This document shows, piece after piece, positions 12,040 to 24,118 of a stretch of DNA of 64,000 nucleotides. Under the pieces are notes generated by a model. The model searched no databases. It was not told the origin of the DNA and saw nothing but the letters and a program-made list of their open reading frames with translations. This stretch comes from Schizochytrium sp. TIO01 (taxonomy: Eukaryota; Sar; Bigyra; Thraustochytrida; Thraustochytriidae), in NCBI GenBank assembly GCA_004764695.1, contig SMSO01000037.1:4648337-4712336 (forward strand), written 5' to 3'. A program made the position numbers and the translations under genes. How positions within the stretch are numbered: the first letter of the stretch is position 1; each line of letters begins with the position of its first letter.

Positions 12040-12127
12040 TCGAATTCGATTTTTTCAAAATTTGAATTTCCTCGAATTTGAATTTCTTCGAATTTGAATT
12101 TCCTCGAATTTTGAATTTTGCTCGAAT
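12040..12127. repeat. Degenerate tandem repeat, GAATTTGAATTTCCTC unit
   Basis: About five imperfect copies of a 16-18 bp unit built from GAATTTGAATTT followed by CCTC or CTTC. The unit contains EcoRI-like GAATTC half-palindromes, so both strands look similar. Confidence 0.75.
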
Positions 12128-14019
12128 CCTGCCTTTGCAAATCCCGAAAGCTCTCCTCAAATCCACGCCAAGGACTGCCGCCGCGGCGCTCCGTTCGCTC
12201 TCGCGAGGATACACAGGTCAGCAGGCCCTGCCAAGCGCTCCTCGCGGTGTTCAGGCGGCGGACGGGGCCTGCGCAGCCGAGGTCTTCTGAGCGCTGTGCT
12301 GGTTGGATCCCTGTGCGGTTCGAATTCCGAACCATTTCGAGAGGAAGGAGTCCGTCGAGAAAGGGAAGGGCATACTTCTTTCAAAATCACTCCACGAGCT
12401 CAGGCCGGGTGGGTTCAAGCCCAAACTCTGCGAGCCTGCTCCCGCCGCCGCTCCACTCGCACATCTGCACTACCACACGCGCCTTCGCCAGGCCCTGTGC
12501 GGCGCAGAGACGGGCTCTCTTCAAGTTCCGGCAGTCTGCTGACCGCGGTTTCATCTTGAAACCTCCTTCTTCTTCTCCCCTCCAAAGAAAGGCAGCGGAA
12601 CGGAACAAGAACGAAGCGAGGCGGCGGAGCGGAAAGAACACCTGCACTATGGAACAGAACGTCGCACAGAGCAGGAGAGGCCAGAAGAACGGGAGAACAC
12701 TGAAGTAGTAAGGCCGAAGAGAGCGGGCCAAAGCGTCACTGAGCCTTCCGACTTAGCGCTTAGATGCTTAGCGCTAGCAAACCTAGATATCAAGGAGTTC
12801 GGCAAAAGTACTTGTAGACAGAAGGGGAGTCATAACAACGGGTGCACACCCGATGGACTTGATCTTAGGAGAAAGCGTGGTAGCATGCACCTACCAGTGC
12901 TGGAGCAGGCCCTTTTCAGCAGTATTAGGCTAGTGCTGTTTGAAGTACGCTTGCTTGGTTTAGCTTCAGTTGGCTTGGTTTGTCTGCTTCACGCGGGTTT
13001 GCTTGAGCTGACGGGCGTTGGATGGAATGGAGGATAAGGCAGCTAAGAAAGGATGCTTGAATGGATACACTCGGAAGGCCTACCAACGCCTGCGAATGGG
13101 GCTGAATGTTTCGCGAAAAGAGTAACTTGGAGGAAACAACTGAAAATGTGCTGAGTCAGAGATGACTGGTATTGTAACAAAGATGAAGAATGTGGCTAAG
13201 AAGCACTATGGGAAAGACCTGGAGTGTATGTAATACGAAGGACGCGAATAAATTGGCCTGCGCGTCAGCAAGGGCGTTGGAGCTTGTACAGTAAAAGCTC
13301 AGTGCTCGTCGCTACAGTGCTACAGCTTGAAAGACCTGTCTGTTGGCGTTCAAGTTAAGCAACTCAGCTGGTCAATTCTGCAATATTACTTCCTCACTCT
13401 GTTCCCCTAAAAAAACTTTATGGTGAGCCAATGGAAGCTTGTGCCAGATTGTGATGCGAAACGAACAAATTATGTAATCTTCAGGTTGTATAGTTTACAC
13501 AGGGCTGCATCGAAGGCCGCGTCTCTCCGCATACCAGCAGGTGGAATCAATACAATGAATGAGTTGTATGCTGTAGAGTAAAACAAGTGTTAATATCGAT
13601 GCGCAATGTACCACGGGACAGCAAATCGAAGCGAATCCTCAACAGGTGCTCGAGCAAACCAGGTACTTGTCGAAGAATATAATCAGTGGAATGAGATGTC
13701 TCTACTTCATCGTTTCACTTTTGATTCAACGCATGCTGATTCCTCAACTCTACTCTTGCAACTCGGAATATTTTGCGCGAGTGGAGGTCCCCATCAAAAG
13801 TTACGCTTAAACATCAACTTCCTTTTATCCGTACTTTGGGTGTTACAAGAGCGCTCTCCAATAGTAAATGATTTTGTGATGACTCTCAACGACCCAAATA
13901 AATCACAGTGTTGAAAACCATTATGTGGGCTGCCTTTCAAGAGGGCAATTCACTCTACAAGTTTGTGTCGCGACGCATGAAAACATATACACAAATTAAT
14001 TAAAATATTTAGAATCTTA

Positions 14020-14044
14020 ACTCTCTCTCTCTCTCTCTCTCTCT
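14020..14044. repeat. (CT)n microsatellite
   Basis: Twelve tandem CT units in otherwise AT-rich intergenic DNA. Confidence 0.9.
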
Positions 14045-17000
14045 TTGAACAAAACTAATAAAGATTTGTAAAATCTTCTCATCGTAGGGAATATCCTGTG
14101 GAATATCTTGAGTTACACGCCACCATTCTATAGAGAGAGTTTAGCTTTAGCCAACGATTCAAATGGCATATAGCCAACAGGGGCCTATGTAGTTGCTATC
14201 AGCATTTCAAATAATTTGAATAGGGCAATGCACATGTGATAGAGGATATATTCGAAAGCCAGTCGTGTCTGAGTAGAAGGGGGGAAAACATGAATCGAGG
14301 GATCTTATGCAACATGGTTTATACCAGGAAAACTCATGCTCTACTGGTCAGTTATATTATTCTTCAGTCCTTGTTTTGATATCCAAGCGAGATTAACGGG
14401 GCGCAATAAATTTGTTATGTCAACAAACTTCTACCGAATAAACGAGCCTTTTCTCAAGCAGACGGTTGTACTGAAGTCTAAGTTCTATCAATCGTCAGGC
14501 TTCTCTCGGCATTCTCTGCGATGCCAAATTGTTGTATGCTGGATATTGTTGCTGCATAGAGCTCTGGCCCTAGATATGGGGAATTCAAATGATTTGCAAT
14601 ATCAATAAATCGGAGATCCTATGGTAATACATGTCTTTTGGAAAAATGAAGACTCTACTCGTTTCTTCGAGGCAATTTTTCGATGTTGAAAACTAAAAGA
14701 AAGGTTGTGCATCAAAACGAATAGATAGATGCATTGGTGTACAGTTAAATATAGGGTCTCGCTAATTACTAAGTGTTGTTTATCTCTGGGAACATTACGC
14801 AAAATTGTAGTTATGAACGTGCAGACTATCACAAACTGTTTTAAGACAACCCAGTGTAAAGTCAAAATGAATCTTCGCTTGACTACTAACGAGATTTAAA
14901 TAGTCTTCGACGCTTGCGTAGCATGATGGCCGATGCGTGAGGTTATCTGCCAGTGCCATGGTACTTCAACAGGTAATTGAACCCGAAAAAAATTAAACGA
15001 CATTCTTCATTTTAGAACAGAGCATCAAACTTTTGATAATCAGTATACAGTCAGCTTACGCCAATGCCAACTCTATTCCTCATTTGGGCGATTAGAAATC
15101 TCATGCGAAATAAAAGTATTAACTCGTTTAACATATAGTGCTTGAAAGTATTGCTTAGCTGCACAGCCTTTGATATGCAAATCAAAGGGATTTAGGTACT
15201 TAAAGATAAGCTATGCGAGCCACGAATCATTTTTGGTAATATGGAGGACAGTGCAATGGGTGCCAGGACTGTTCAACTTGTTGAGAAAATTAGACAAACA
15301 TAAAATTTGTTAAATTAATAAGCACTGTTTTAGGATATGCCTGTCCTCTCTGGTATTCATGTTATATTTCGAGAGCAAAATTCATTTTCTCCTATTCTGT
15401 ACAAGTTGGACCTTCCAAAAGTGATAGGTGGATTCTGTTGTGGGGTACCTCTGAGGTTTGCAGCTACCTAGTATACTGTAGTAGCCTTTAAATCTTTCCT
15501 CCACAGCAACAACTGCTCGACATGAAATGTAATTAATGCTTCATATATTTCTTTTCTTTCCGTTAACACAAATGTCTCGTTATCTTCCATGTAATGAGTT
15601 AGGCTTGCACCCTTTACTGAGCTATGCTATGCCGCTCAGAAAAGCTTTTCAACAGCTTTTCACGCGTCATTTATTTCTCGCTTGGAAGGAGAAAAGTGGA
15701 TTGTGTACTGCTTTGCTTTGCTGTTGTTATTATTCCTATTGCTATGTAGCAGCTAAGAAGGCAATGATAGCCTTTTAGGAGCATTAATGGCCTGATTTGA
15801 TCCAAGCTGGTCCAGAATTCTTAACTTATGATTGCATAGTAACACAAATGAAGTGAGCATTCGCCGGGGCACTTCGTTTAGTTATTACTACAAGCCTGAT
15901 TGCTTTACTTTGGTAAAATGATATGGTTGGGGACCCCGACCTTTGATTTTGGCCGTAGCCTGCGCTAAGCAATAGATAAGGGCACTTACCATCGCAGCTG
16001 CTTCGTGCGCTTAAAACCTATACACACAATAGTAGAAGGCCGCGTGAGACCCCCCCCCACCAATCTCCAGACAATTCATCCGCCAGGCTGACCAGGTTTA
16101 GCACTATTTCATACTGCATAAATGTTAAACTTAGATGACACAGGTAGGGTAAGAAGAACAGGCTGTGCTTTCTTATCCAAGCAAGGCACAAGGATGCGCT
16201 ATTCGGAGCTTCACTTAGGATTTCAAATGCTGTGCAAACTATTCTAAAGGCGCCGCCCCCAACGCTTTCTTTTGTGCACTTTGTCTCTACCTCCGAGACT
16301 CACGAGGTCCCTTTGCACCTGCTTAGCTTTGATTCAAACTTATGATGAGGCAAGGAGTTCTTACAGCTCTGCCCTGCGTAAAGCTGCTTCCCAACTGATC
16401 AGTGAACTCAAGTACCTACTAATCCAAGGTACGCCGTCAATTAGCCTACAGCAAATTTTAACCCGACCATGGCTTTCTCCCCTGGAAAAGTTTGATATGA
16501 TATCGTCTTTCGCGTACTCAACGGTCAACCTCGAATTTGCAGACAATGGCTAGCGAAGACATCCGACACAACAAATTATCGTCCAGGTACTAGCTTGATG
16601 TTATGCTGCCAACAGCTCTGGCGAGGCTTCTTCGCTTTGTAAGGAGGAGTAAACTGCAAAACCTGGTGTTGGAAACCGACCGCCTTGCTTTCGAGCAAAC
16701 AAATTACTGCCTTGTAATCACATGCGATGCAGATTAGCTGGTAACGGATGACAGTTGACTATATAGGCAGAGGTGTGCCTAGCAAGGACAATTCTCCTTT
16801 GCCGGTTCATAGCCAGGGAGGTATCTATCTGACTGAGATCATGAGAGACTGTGGCTCGCGAAGAGAGGCCTGGGCTTGAGCTCGTCGGCCAGCCAGCCCT
16901 CAGGCCACGACGTCTGCGCTGCGAATGCTTCTGCGAGTGTGCCAGAACGTGCAAACCTGTGCAAACTCGTGCGCCAGTGCAGTGAATTAGCGAATCACTT

Positions 17001-18168
17001 TAACGCATTACCATAGCCGCTCTATCTATATAGTACATAGCGCCTCTTGGAACAAAAGAATTATTCTTATTATTATTCTTATGATCTATTCTTTAAAAAA
17101 AATAATTAAAAAATACCATTAGGACCTAACATAAAACACTTTATTAAGAATATATATACGGAATCAAAGAACTTCGCTCCGCTCAACAACCTGAAGAGCC
17201 AAAGGCAATTTATTGGCCTTGTTTGCTTCAACTTCAGCCATTTATCCAAAGACTCCTGCCAGCTTCGCTCTTCTTAATCCTGTACCTTCAGGGTACTTTC
17301 CTTCTTCTTGTTCAACTTCTTCACTGCATCGAAACCTTTTATCCTATTCTGCATCGTCATCTTTTCACGGTAGGCAGTGTCAAGTGTGCTTTTAATTGCA
17401 AAAACTAAAACTAAAAACTCTTCTCGTAACGTCGATCAATGCATGATAAATAATAAAAAGTCTATAACTTTTATTTTTCAAAATTAAAATATAAAAGAAT
17501 AAAACAAAATAGAATGTGATACCAAAACAAAACAGTAGCCAGAGCCAAGAAATTTCGCCGCCTTGGCTTACGCTCGACCCCGTAAAGCAAGCCAAACTTT
17601 GGGTGCGCTTCGCCGAGATTCACGAGGGGTGCATAACACCTAACAAAGGCCCCTTTCCTGTTCATGAACCTGGTTTTCCACACGATGAAACGGGCAAAGC
17701 CGTTCGTGGCAGAGAAGCGCAGCCCGTGAGCGCCTCCGCGGTTGGTACCAAACCCGGTACCATCTTCAGTACCTCTTTGTCGCTCACTCACTCATTACAC
17801 TCTCCAATTTCAATAAAGCCTTGGCAGAGGGGACAAGCTGGCGTCTCTTCCTCATATGACTGTGGGGTAGCTATGAGAGGAGGATTAGGCAGCAGAAGCA
17901 ACTGCGAGTTTCTCCCTGCAAGATACATCGCAAAGCAGCCGAAAGTTGCGGGAAAGCCGGATATTAATGCACAATAAGCAAAGCCTAGCAACCTCAATGT
18001 TTTGCTGCATAATCCGCAGCAATTTACAGGCAAAGCCCAAAAGAGATCTCTCAGTCTCCCACAGCCCGACGCAGAAACTTCAAGATGAACTTTTTCATGT
18101 TGCGTCACTACTATAGTTGCAAATAAGTAGTATCTTACCCAAAGTTTATATCTATGAAATATATATAA

Positions 18169-18192
18169 TTTTTTTTAATTAAAAAAAAAAAA
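18169..18192. repeat. Poly-T/poly-A palindrome
   Basis: Eight T, AATT, then twelve A: a near-perfect self-complementary block. Similar T-run then A-run blocks recur in the window at about 4131-4156, 17094-17116, 49930-49957, 52959-52976 and 57161-57176, always between genes. Confidence 0.8.
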
Positions 18193-18639
18193 GAATATCA
18201 TAAAGGCAATGACTCTTATTTCAGGTTATAAAGTTTCAAAAAGTAAAATAAAAAGTACACCTGGCAATGAGGAGATAAAGAAAAGAAAAGGAGACTTCCA
18301 AATTCTCAGAAGCGTGGTAATTTCCCATCTTTCTGATGAACTTGACCATCTTCACAATTAATTCTTGGCGCCACAATCTCTGCAAATGGTCGATGTACCT
18401 ACGTCATCGCAAGGTCTTCGATGCCAATCGCTTCATGCCGATGCAGCTCGTCTGCAGAAGTCAGGCAGGAGCAGCTAGCTAGCTAGTTCCATGGAGAGAA
18501 TGTCCGTGCAAGAACTTGAAGCAAGCAAAAGGACCCGACGCCGAGAATTCTGTCTCTTGGCACGCAAGAGTTTCGCCGCCCACCTCCGCCTTTCAAGCTC
18601 TTCCCATTGACCTTGAAATCAGCAACAGACCTACAAATC

Positions 18640-18667
18640 TATTCATTCATTCATTCATTCATTCATT
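18640..18667. repeat. (ATTC)n microsatellite
   Basis: Six to seven ATTC units followed by degenerate ACTC units up to about 18690. Confidence 0.85.
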
Positions 18668-19582
18668 GACTCACTCACTCGCTCATTCAAGGAAGGCACG
18701 CATTTCTTTGATCAAACTGCATTCATGACCTTCGTGAAGACCAAGAAAACGTAGGCTATAGCTTGATTTTATTCATCTTGACGCAGCTCATCAAATCGCA
18801 TCGACGCCTTCGAAGTGATTTTAGAGGATTTTCTTCGAGTCGCTTGTTTTCCATAAACTTCTCTTGCAAAAGAGGAAATTAAAATAGTTTGAAACTATAT
18901 GACATGCATGAAAGTATGTTGTCCAAAGTTATTTGAGATATATATATGTACATTTTTATTTTTATTTTATTTTTAAGTGAGGGAAGAAATGGAAGATCAT
19001 TACGCAACTAATGGATACCATAGGAGTGGTAGGCAGAGACTCGAAGAAATAGAGAGGAAAAGAGAAATAGTTTTCTTCTTTTGCGTTTCTTGGCGAGCAA
19101 AGCAAGCACTGGTAGAGATAACGGTAGAAGAGACATTAGCACTCGTGAAGGCAGGCATTAGCAACACCAATAAGCCGCCGGAAGGCGACCAACCTACCTG
19201 CGGCAGACCGCAATTGAGGACGCCGGGACAGCTCGCCCGCTGCTCGCTCCCTCGCACTCTCTTTCTCACGCACTCTCCACGGCGGCGATCGATTTCACAA
19301 CATCGCTTTCAAGGCTTACGGCAGGAAGTGGCTTGTTGAGCTGCTGAGGTGGAGGTGCGTGAAAACTTGTTAACAGACGCGACTGCAGTCTTTCAAAGAG
19401 CAGCTTACAGGGAAAGCAAAAGCCCTGTTACCTCTGGCGGCGACAAGATCTCCGTGAAGAGCGGGGTGCTTTTGTGGAGTTTCGAGATCTCTTCTGGGTT
19501 CTTGAGGCGTAAGACTTTCCTTCTCGAAGAGAAATTGGCTCTTTTGCGAGGTGAAGATTTGTCGGCGCAGTAAATCGAAAAC

Positions 19583-20407
19583 ATGGCGAACATGGCTGCG
19601 AGATCCATGAGCCGCGGCACAAGCGGTCTCTCGGAATGGGACGTTGTCTCTGAAGGCGCCCTTTCACAAGAGAGGTACAGCACGGGGTCACTGACGAGCG
19701 ACGAGTCGGATGCCGTGGTTATTTTTGGTGGAAGACATGCGCCCTCGCCAAGAGCTCCTCTGCGGGAATCAGCATCCACGCTTGCGGAGACTAGCAACCA
19801 TTCGAATGCTCTCCACCAGTACTTTTACGAGACAGAAGATGACGATTCTAAGCTGGCTCGTGTCGGGAGCCGTAATCTCCAACGTCAGCATAGTGTGGAA
19901 GGCGACAGACCCTGGCAGCAAAAGCATCAGCGTCTCCTCTCTGCGGTCTCAGACCTTGCGTCTGACCCCGGTCTCAATCGCGTCAATGCTGGTCTCTTTG
20001 GTGGCATCGAACAATCCATGCCTATTGAACAACGTCTTCTTGACCAGATTGCGAAGCTCGCTGAGGATCTTGATGATTCTCAGGAACAAACGAAGCTACT
20101 CATGCTGCAAAACGATCGACTTATGTCAGAAAATGACAGCCTCAAGCATCAGCTTCGTATCGCCTTGGAACGTGCTTCGTCTTCTATGGCTCAGCTCGGT
20201 GACAGAAAGCATGGCGATGAAGATGAGGAAAGTCCAGACCGCATGCGCGTGACTCTGGCGGTAGCTGCGGGTTTTTTCATCATTGGACTCGCCAAGAAAC
20301 GTCTTCTTATGAACAGCTTCGGTCTCCTGGGAGCAGCGATTGGCTGCATGGGCCTACTGCATTTTGTTCATACCGGCGAAACGCGCAAGCGTGATCGCGA
20401 CTTGTAA
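19583..20407 (+). CDS. Tail-anchored coiled-coil membrane protein, unknown function
   Basis: A 274-residue protein. The N-terminal half is Ser/acidic-rich and probably disordered. Residues about 150-200 (from the IEQRLLDQIAKLAEDL region onward) form a heptad-rich coiled coil. The C-terminus has two closely spaced hydrophobic segments (about 224-239 and 246-265) split by a basic KKR turn, then a charged tail. This is the topology of a tail-anchored or hairpin protein facing the cytosol, on the ER, mitochondria or peroxisomes. Residues 18-22 (EWDVV, followed by SE) match the W-x-x-[LIV] LC3/Atg8-interacting motif with an acidic neighbour, so an autophagy adaptor role is possible but unproven. 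The first ATG (AAACATGGCG) is used; another Met follows at residue 4. It is convergent with the Rab gene. The family is not recognised. Confidence 0.75.
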   Translation: MANMAARSMSRGTSGLSEWDVVSEGALSQERYSTGSLTSDESDAVVIFGGRHAPSPRAPLRESASTLAETSNHSNALHQYFYETEDDDSKLARVGSRNLQRQHSVEGDRPWQQKHQRLLSAVSDLASDPGLNRVNAGLFGGIEQSMPIEQRLLDQIAKLAEDLDDSQEQTKLLMLQNDRLMSENDSLKHQLRIALERASSSMAQLGDRKHGDEDEESPDRMRVTLAVAAGFFIIGLAKKRLLMNSFGLLGAAIGCMGLLHFVHTGETRKRDRDL

Positions 20408-21109
20408 ACAAAACTCTATTCTATTTACATAATGTAGACCATGCATGAAAGTATGCACTATAGCGGTAATGTGGACTCACAATTCCTCTGCTATAATTCT
20501 GCGAGACTTTTCATGTTTACTTACTCAGTATTAATAGCTCTTATGACGGGGATTCGATGCCTTTATTTTTTCCACCCTATTATGCCAATAAACTAATCCC
20601 TCAAAATAAAAACCGCCTCTGACTTTTCTTTTACGCAAAGTTCACATAATCTCCGTTCTAACAGCCTTAGGGCTTTTTGTTGAATTTCTTGAAAGTTATT
20701 CGCAGAATCTGATTAACAATTAATTCGATGCTACGGCAATCCAAAGTTGAGGTCAGCACCTTCCCAGTCGGCATTTGCAGTGCAATTGCCAGAAGCTGAT
20801 CAACCTTAGAGCCTAACTATTTACACCAGTAAACCAGTAAGCGTACAAATATATATATATATATATATAGAAAATCGGTAGTGTTCTAATGATAACCAGA
20901 TTGTATGTATCCTTTGCTTTCTCTCTTCTCCACAGCTACGAAGAGATATTCAAAGGTAGCGAAGTGTTATATGCTGACTATCTGAGCCCCATGCACGGAG
21001 CAATCAGAGGTACGCCAAGCCATGATAGAATAGAAAATAGATCAAACAACAAGGAAAATAGATTTGAACATAAATGAATGCAGGTATTTGATGACTTGAT
21101 TCCAACTGC
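20408..21109. other. Intergenic, convergent 3' regions with (AT)n tract
   Basis: Lies between the stop codons of the tail-anchored protein gene and the Rab gene. It holds an (AT)n dinucleotide tract at about 20849-20869. A short open frame at 20889-21077 has no features. Confidence 0.65.
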
Positions 21110-22264
21110 TTAACAGTAGCAACCAGTATCAGGCTCTGCACCAAGACGGTTGCCGTTGTTCACATTTAACTGATAGGGCCCAGACGTAGAGGGCCCTTGT
21201 TTGTCTCCGGAAGCCGCACCCGCGCCAGCGACTGGAGCAAAATCACCACGCCGCACTCCCTGCGCGGGGTCAGCAAGATCAATCAAACCCGAATCTATTT
21301 TCCGCATCACAGCATCGGCAGTTCGGGTAAATGCATCGTAAACATTCTCACCAGAAAGAGCAGAGGTCTCGAGAAACAGAAGGCCATTTTCACGTGCGAA
21401 TGTCTCACCCTCTTCTGTGGAAACGCGACGTTCAACATCGGAGCGGTCACACTTATTTCCTACAAGAGTGATAACAAGGGAGCGATTAGTAGCAGAGCTA
21501 CGCACGTTTTCAAGCCAAACTTTCACATCGTCAAAGCTCTCGCGATTATTCACATCATACACAATAAGCGCCGCTGCTGCTTCACGGAAGTAGGCTCGCG
21601 TGATAGCTTTGAAGTACTCCTGGCCTGCGGTATCCCAGATTTGTACCTTTACACGCTTGTTCCTGACACGAATGGTATTCGTACCAAAATCAACGCCAAT
21701 GGTAGATTCGTGTGAAGGTCGGAAGCGTTGGTCTGTGAACTGCAGTAGCAAACAGCTCTTACCAACAGCGACACTGCCGACTAGAATGAATTTGAAGAGA
21801 TAGTTGTATTCAAAAGAGTTTCCCCGAATCAATTCTCGCGGTGATGCTGTGCCTGAACCCTTCGGAGCTTGTCTGCGGCGTGACCTTGACCGTGTGCTAC
21901 CAACAGAACTTGTGGATCCAAATGAGGTTCGGGTGCTACTCTTCACGGATGCCACCTTGGAGCGATCAACGGCCTGGAATGGCCTTCCCCGTGGCTCAAA
22001 AAATAAAATTTCGCCTTCAATAATCTCCTCAACGGAGTCCACTTCGATCCCTTGCTTTGTAAAGACTTTTGGGTCTGGGCATTGGTGGTCCAACTTTAGT
22101 TTGTGTGCAATTCGAGTAATATTTTCTGCAAGAGACTCCGCTCGGTCTAGCACAACACGACGACCTGCTGCATTGGGACCTGCACCATTTAGGTAGACGC
22201 TCACACGAATAGGGTTTCCTGTCATTGAAGACGCATATGAACCAAAGCTCGTTGGCGTCGCCAT
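21110..22264 (-). CDS. Rab2/Rab14-like small GTPase with N-terminal DCX/KHA-like domain
   Basis: A 384-residue protein, nearly twice the usual Rab length. Residues 155-330 are a Rab GTPase: P-loop GSVAVGKS (163-170), switch I Thr188 in ESTIGVDFG, WDTAGQE (210-216, with the catalytic Gln), NKCD (270-273) and ETSAL (299-303). The LLLQFTDQRF and REEGL-like segments point to the Rab2/Rab14 group. The C-terminus is GCYC, a CxC double-geranylgeranylation signal. Residues about 18-95 form a separate domain with a VSVYLNG start, a central hydrophobic helix and an IEGEILFFEPRG end, the pattern of ubiquitin-fold DCX or KHA domains. A Ser/Arg-rich linker (100-150) joins the two. In the P-loop, Ser164-Val165 replace the usual Asp-[ST/G], and SAL replaces SAK at G5, so nucleotide handling may be altered. 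It should act in vesicle transport, possibly linked to microtubules if the DCX assignment holds. Confidence 0.9.
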   Translation of the reverse strand: MATPTSFGSYASSMTGNPIRVSVYLNGAGPNAAGRRVVLDRAESLAENITRIAHKLKLDHQCPDPKVFTKQGIEVDSVEEIIEGEILFFEPRGRPFQAVDRSKVASVKSSTRTSFGSTSSVGSTRSRSRRRQAPKGSGTASPRELIRGNSFEYNYLFKFILVGSVAVGKSCLLLQFTDQRFRPSHESTIGVDFGTNTIRVRNKRVKVQIWDTAGQEYFKAITRAYFREAAAALIVYDVNNRESFDDVKVWLENVRSSATNRSLVITLVGNKCDRSDVERRVSTEEGETFARENGLLFLETSALSGENVYDAFTRTADAVMRKIDSGLIDLADPAQGVRRGDFAPVAGAGAASGDKQGPSTSGPYQLNVNNGNRLGAEPDTGCYC

Positions 22265-24118
22265 TGTGGATTTGCTTTTTGATTCGAGAGTTAATTTGCA
22301 GACCTCACCTAGCCTGCAAGATAATTTCCTGTCTCTTTAATAAAATCGCACGGACCGCAGATTGAACAGCTCAGCCTCTGTTAACTCTGCTTATTCCCTT
22401 TTTCTTCGCCCTAACCTGAGATTGGATAGAAGAACAGCTTGGGCAGGCGTCGGCAGTGTTGCCAAAACAACAGATGGACGAAGAGAGGACCACTTGATGA
22501 ACGAAGAAGGAAAGGTCGTGCTTGGCGACTAATAATACAGGATCGAAAGGGATCAGAAGCTAGAGAAAGGCAAGATAGATACGGTGCGTTCTCCTTGGAC
22601 TACTCGCCTTGGTCTTGTTCGCTTCAAGCCCCAATAAACTTTGCTTCTTCTATGGGGCCGTGGTGGTTCAAGTTGTTGTTGTTGTTGTTGCTAATCTTGC
22701 TTCTCTTTAGGGTCATTTAATAGACTGGTAGAAGTACCTACTCCTACTATTCGTTTGAACTTTCTGAAAGGCAATATTTCCATTCGAAGCGCAGCGCCGT
22801 TCTTTCTGCTCTTGTTTCAACTGCTTTTTTGGAACAGCCGTCGTATGTATGTGGGTAGGCATGGGCATTTCAAGATGGGCATTTGTTTGTAAGCGGAAAC
22901 CAAAGAGGCCAGGAGTGGGTCGAATACAGGAGATGGTGGTGATGGCAGGTGCTGGGGAATATGGCGATCGTAGCTGAGACAGTGTTTTGCTCCTTCCTAA
23001 GAGTGAAAAACAGTGCTCTAGTGATCGTTGAGCCGTCTTTGCAGAATTACTGCTCGGAAGGCGAAGAACGATTTGATGTCTTCGAATAAAAGCTCAGGTT
23101 TACTATGGCAATAGTTCTTCTATGTGTTGGGAGAAATACTTTGGAAATACCTATTTCTGAGGGGCCAAACATATTCTTATGTTTTTGATTAAAGGGGAGT
23201 TTCGTTCACTTACTTAAATCAAAAGGAAATTGCCTCTTCCTCAAATTTTGCACAATTTGGTTGTGTTCATTGAGTACAACCTCCAAACGCAGAAGGTAAG
23301 AGAATAATTTTGATGTTGTTTCCTCAGAGCAACGAGACGATTAGTCAGTATCAAATGATTAAACATATATCTAAAGGATTATTTTACAAACACAATATAC
23401 TCTCACTCGTCAGAGGCACCTTCCTTAAAAAAAAATCTAGCTTGGATAGAATTCTAAGCCAAAATAATCACTCTTTGCAACATTGTATATGCCTGAACTC
23501 TTCAAGAAACTTATTAGAGTCTGATCCCAAGATCCCGTCCTCCTGTAAGCGTAGATTCCCCCTAACCCCCTCCCTGAGTGTAGGCGCAATCCTCCATCAC
23601 CATATTACAGGCAGTTACAATAAATCAAAGATACAGCGTCGGTCAGCGCCTTACTCACCTGGTAAGTTGCGTTGATGGTGCTCGCGCATCGCAACTATGA
23701 AGACACTAATTTCCGTAGCGATGGCTGTTTCTCGCCGCCGTTATTGGGTGCTTTGTCCTGCGAATCAATCGAATCTTACTTCTCTTAATTTCTTCACTCG
23801 TGTGCTTAGCCCTAGATAGCTAACTACTACTTCTGTGTAACAAAGTCCTCCTCCTCCTCATTTAACAGTGGTGGGTACTATATGCCTCTAATAGTTGTAG
23901 TAGCCCTTTTAACATCATTTATTAACTTTTTGTTATTCATTCCCATTCACTCATTCTCATCCGCCTAACGATCCCAATCCGAATTCCAAGCAATCCGAAG
24001 GCCAGGCCCAGCCCAGCCTCCTCTACTTGCAAGTCCACACATCCTCTTCTGCACAATTACAATCCCTGCGTGTCTCTTTTCTTGTTGCTTTCCCAAAGCA
24101 CCTTCAACTCGAGACGCC
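22265..24118. other. Divergent intergenic region
   Basis: Lies between the starts of the Rab gene (minus) and the hypothetical gene at 24119 (plus), so it should contain both promoters. A TTG-rich trinucleotide stretch occurs at about 22675-22690. No gene is seen. Confidence 0.55.

Larger units (their letters stand above)
9798..19582. other. Gene desert of nearly 10 kb
   Basis: No supportable gene. The open frames present (for example at 11.6-12.7 kb and 17.5-18.0 kb) mostly lack an ATG, overlap on both strands, and show no domain. Features seen are an AATTTG-type tandem repeat at about 12040-12127, a (CT)n tract at 14020-14044, an (ATTC)n tract at about 18640-18667 and A/T palindromes near 17094-17116 and 18169-18192. 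The last few hundred bases should contain the promoter of the gene at 19583. RNA genes without recognisable boxes or multi-exon genes cannot be excluded. Confidence 0.55.

Noticed and set aside
12405-12425. tRNA B-box-like GGTTCAAGCCC
   Set aside because: The T stem is imperfect and no A box or cloverleaf can be drawn upstream. A similar match near 39561 also fails.
11648-12708. Overlapping open frames on both strands
   Set aside because: They arise from the GAATTTGAATTT repeat and GC-rich flanks; several begin at non-ATG codons and none has a domain.
17516-17977. 153-codon plus-strand frame
   Set aside because: It begins at GTG, is also open on the other strand, and has no recognisable motif.
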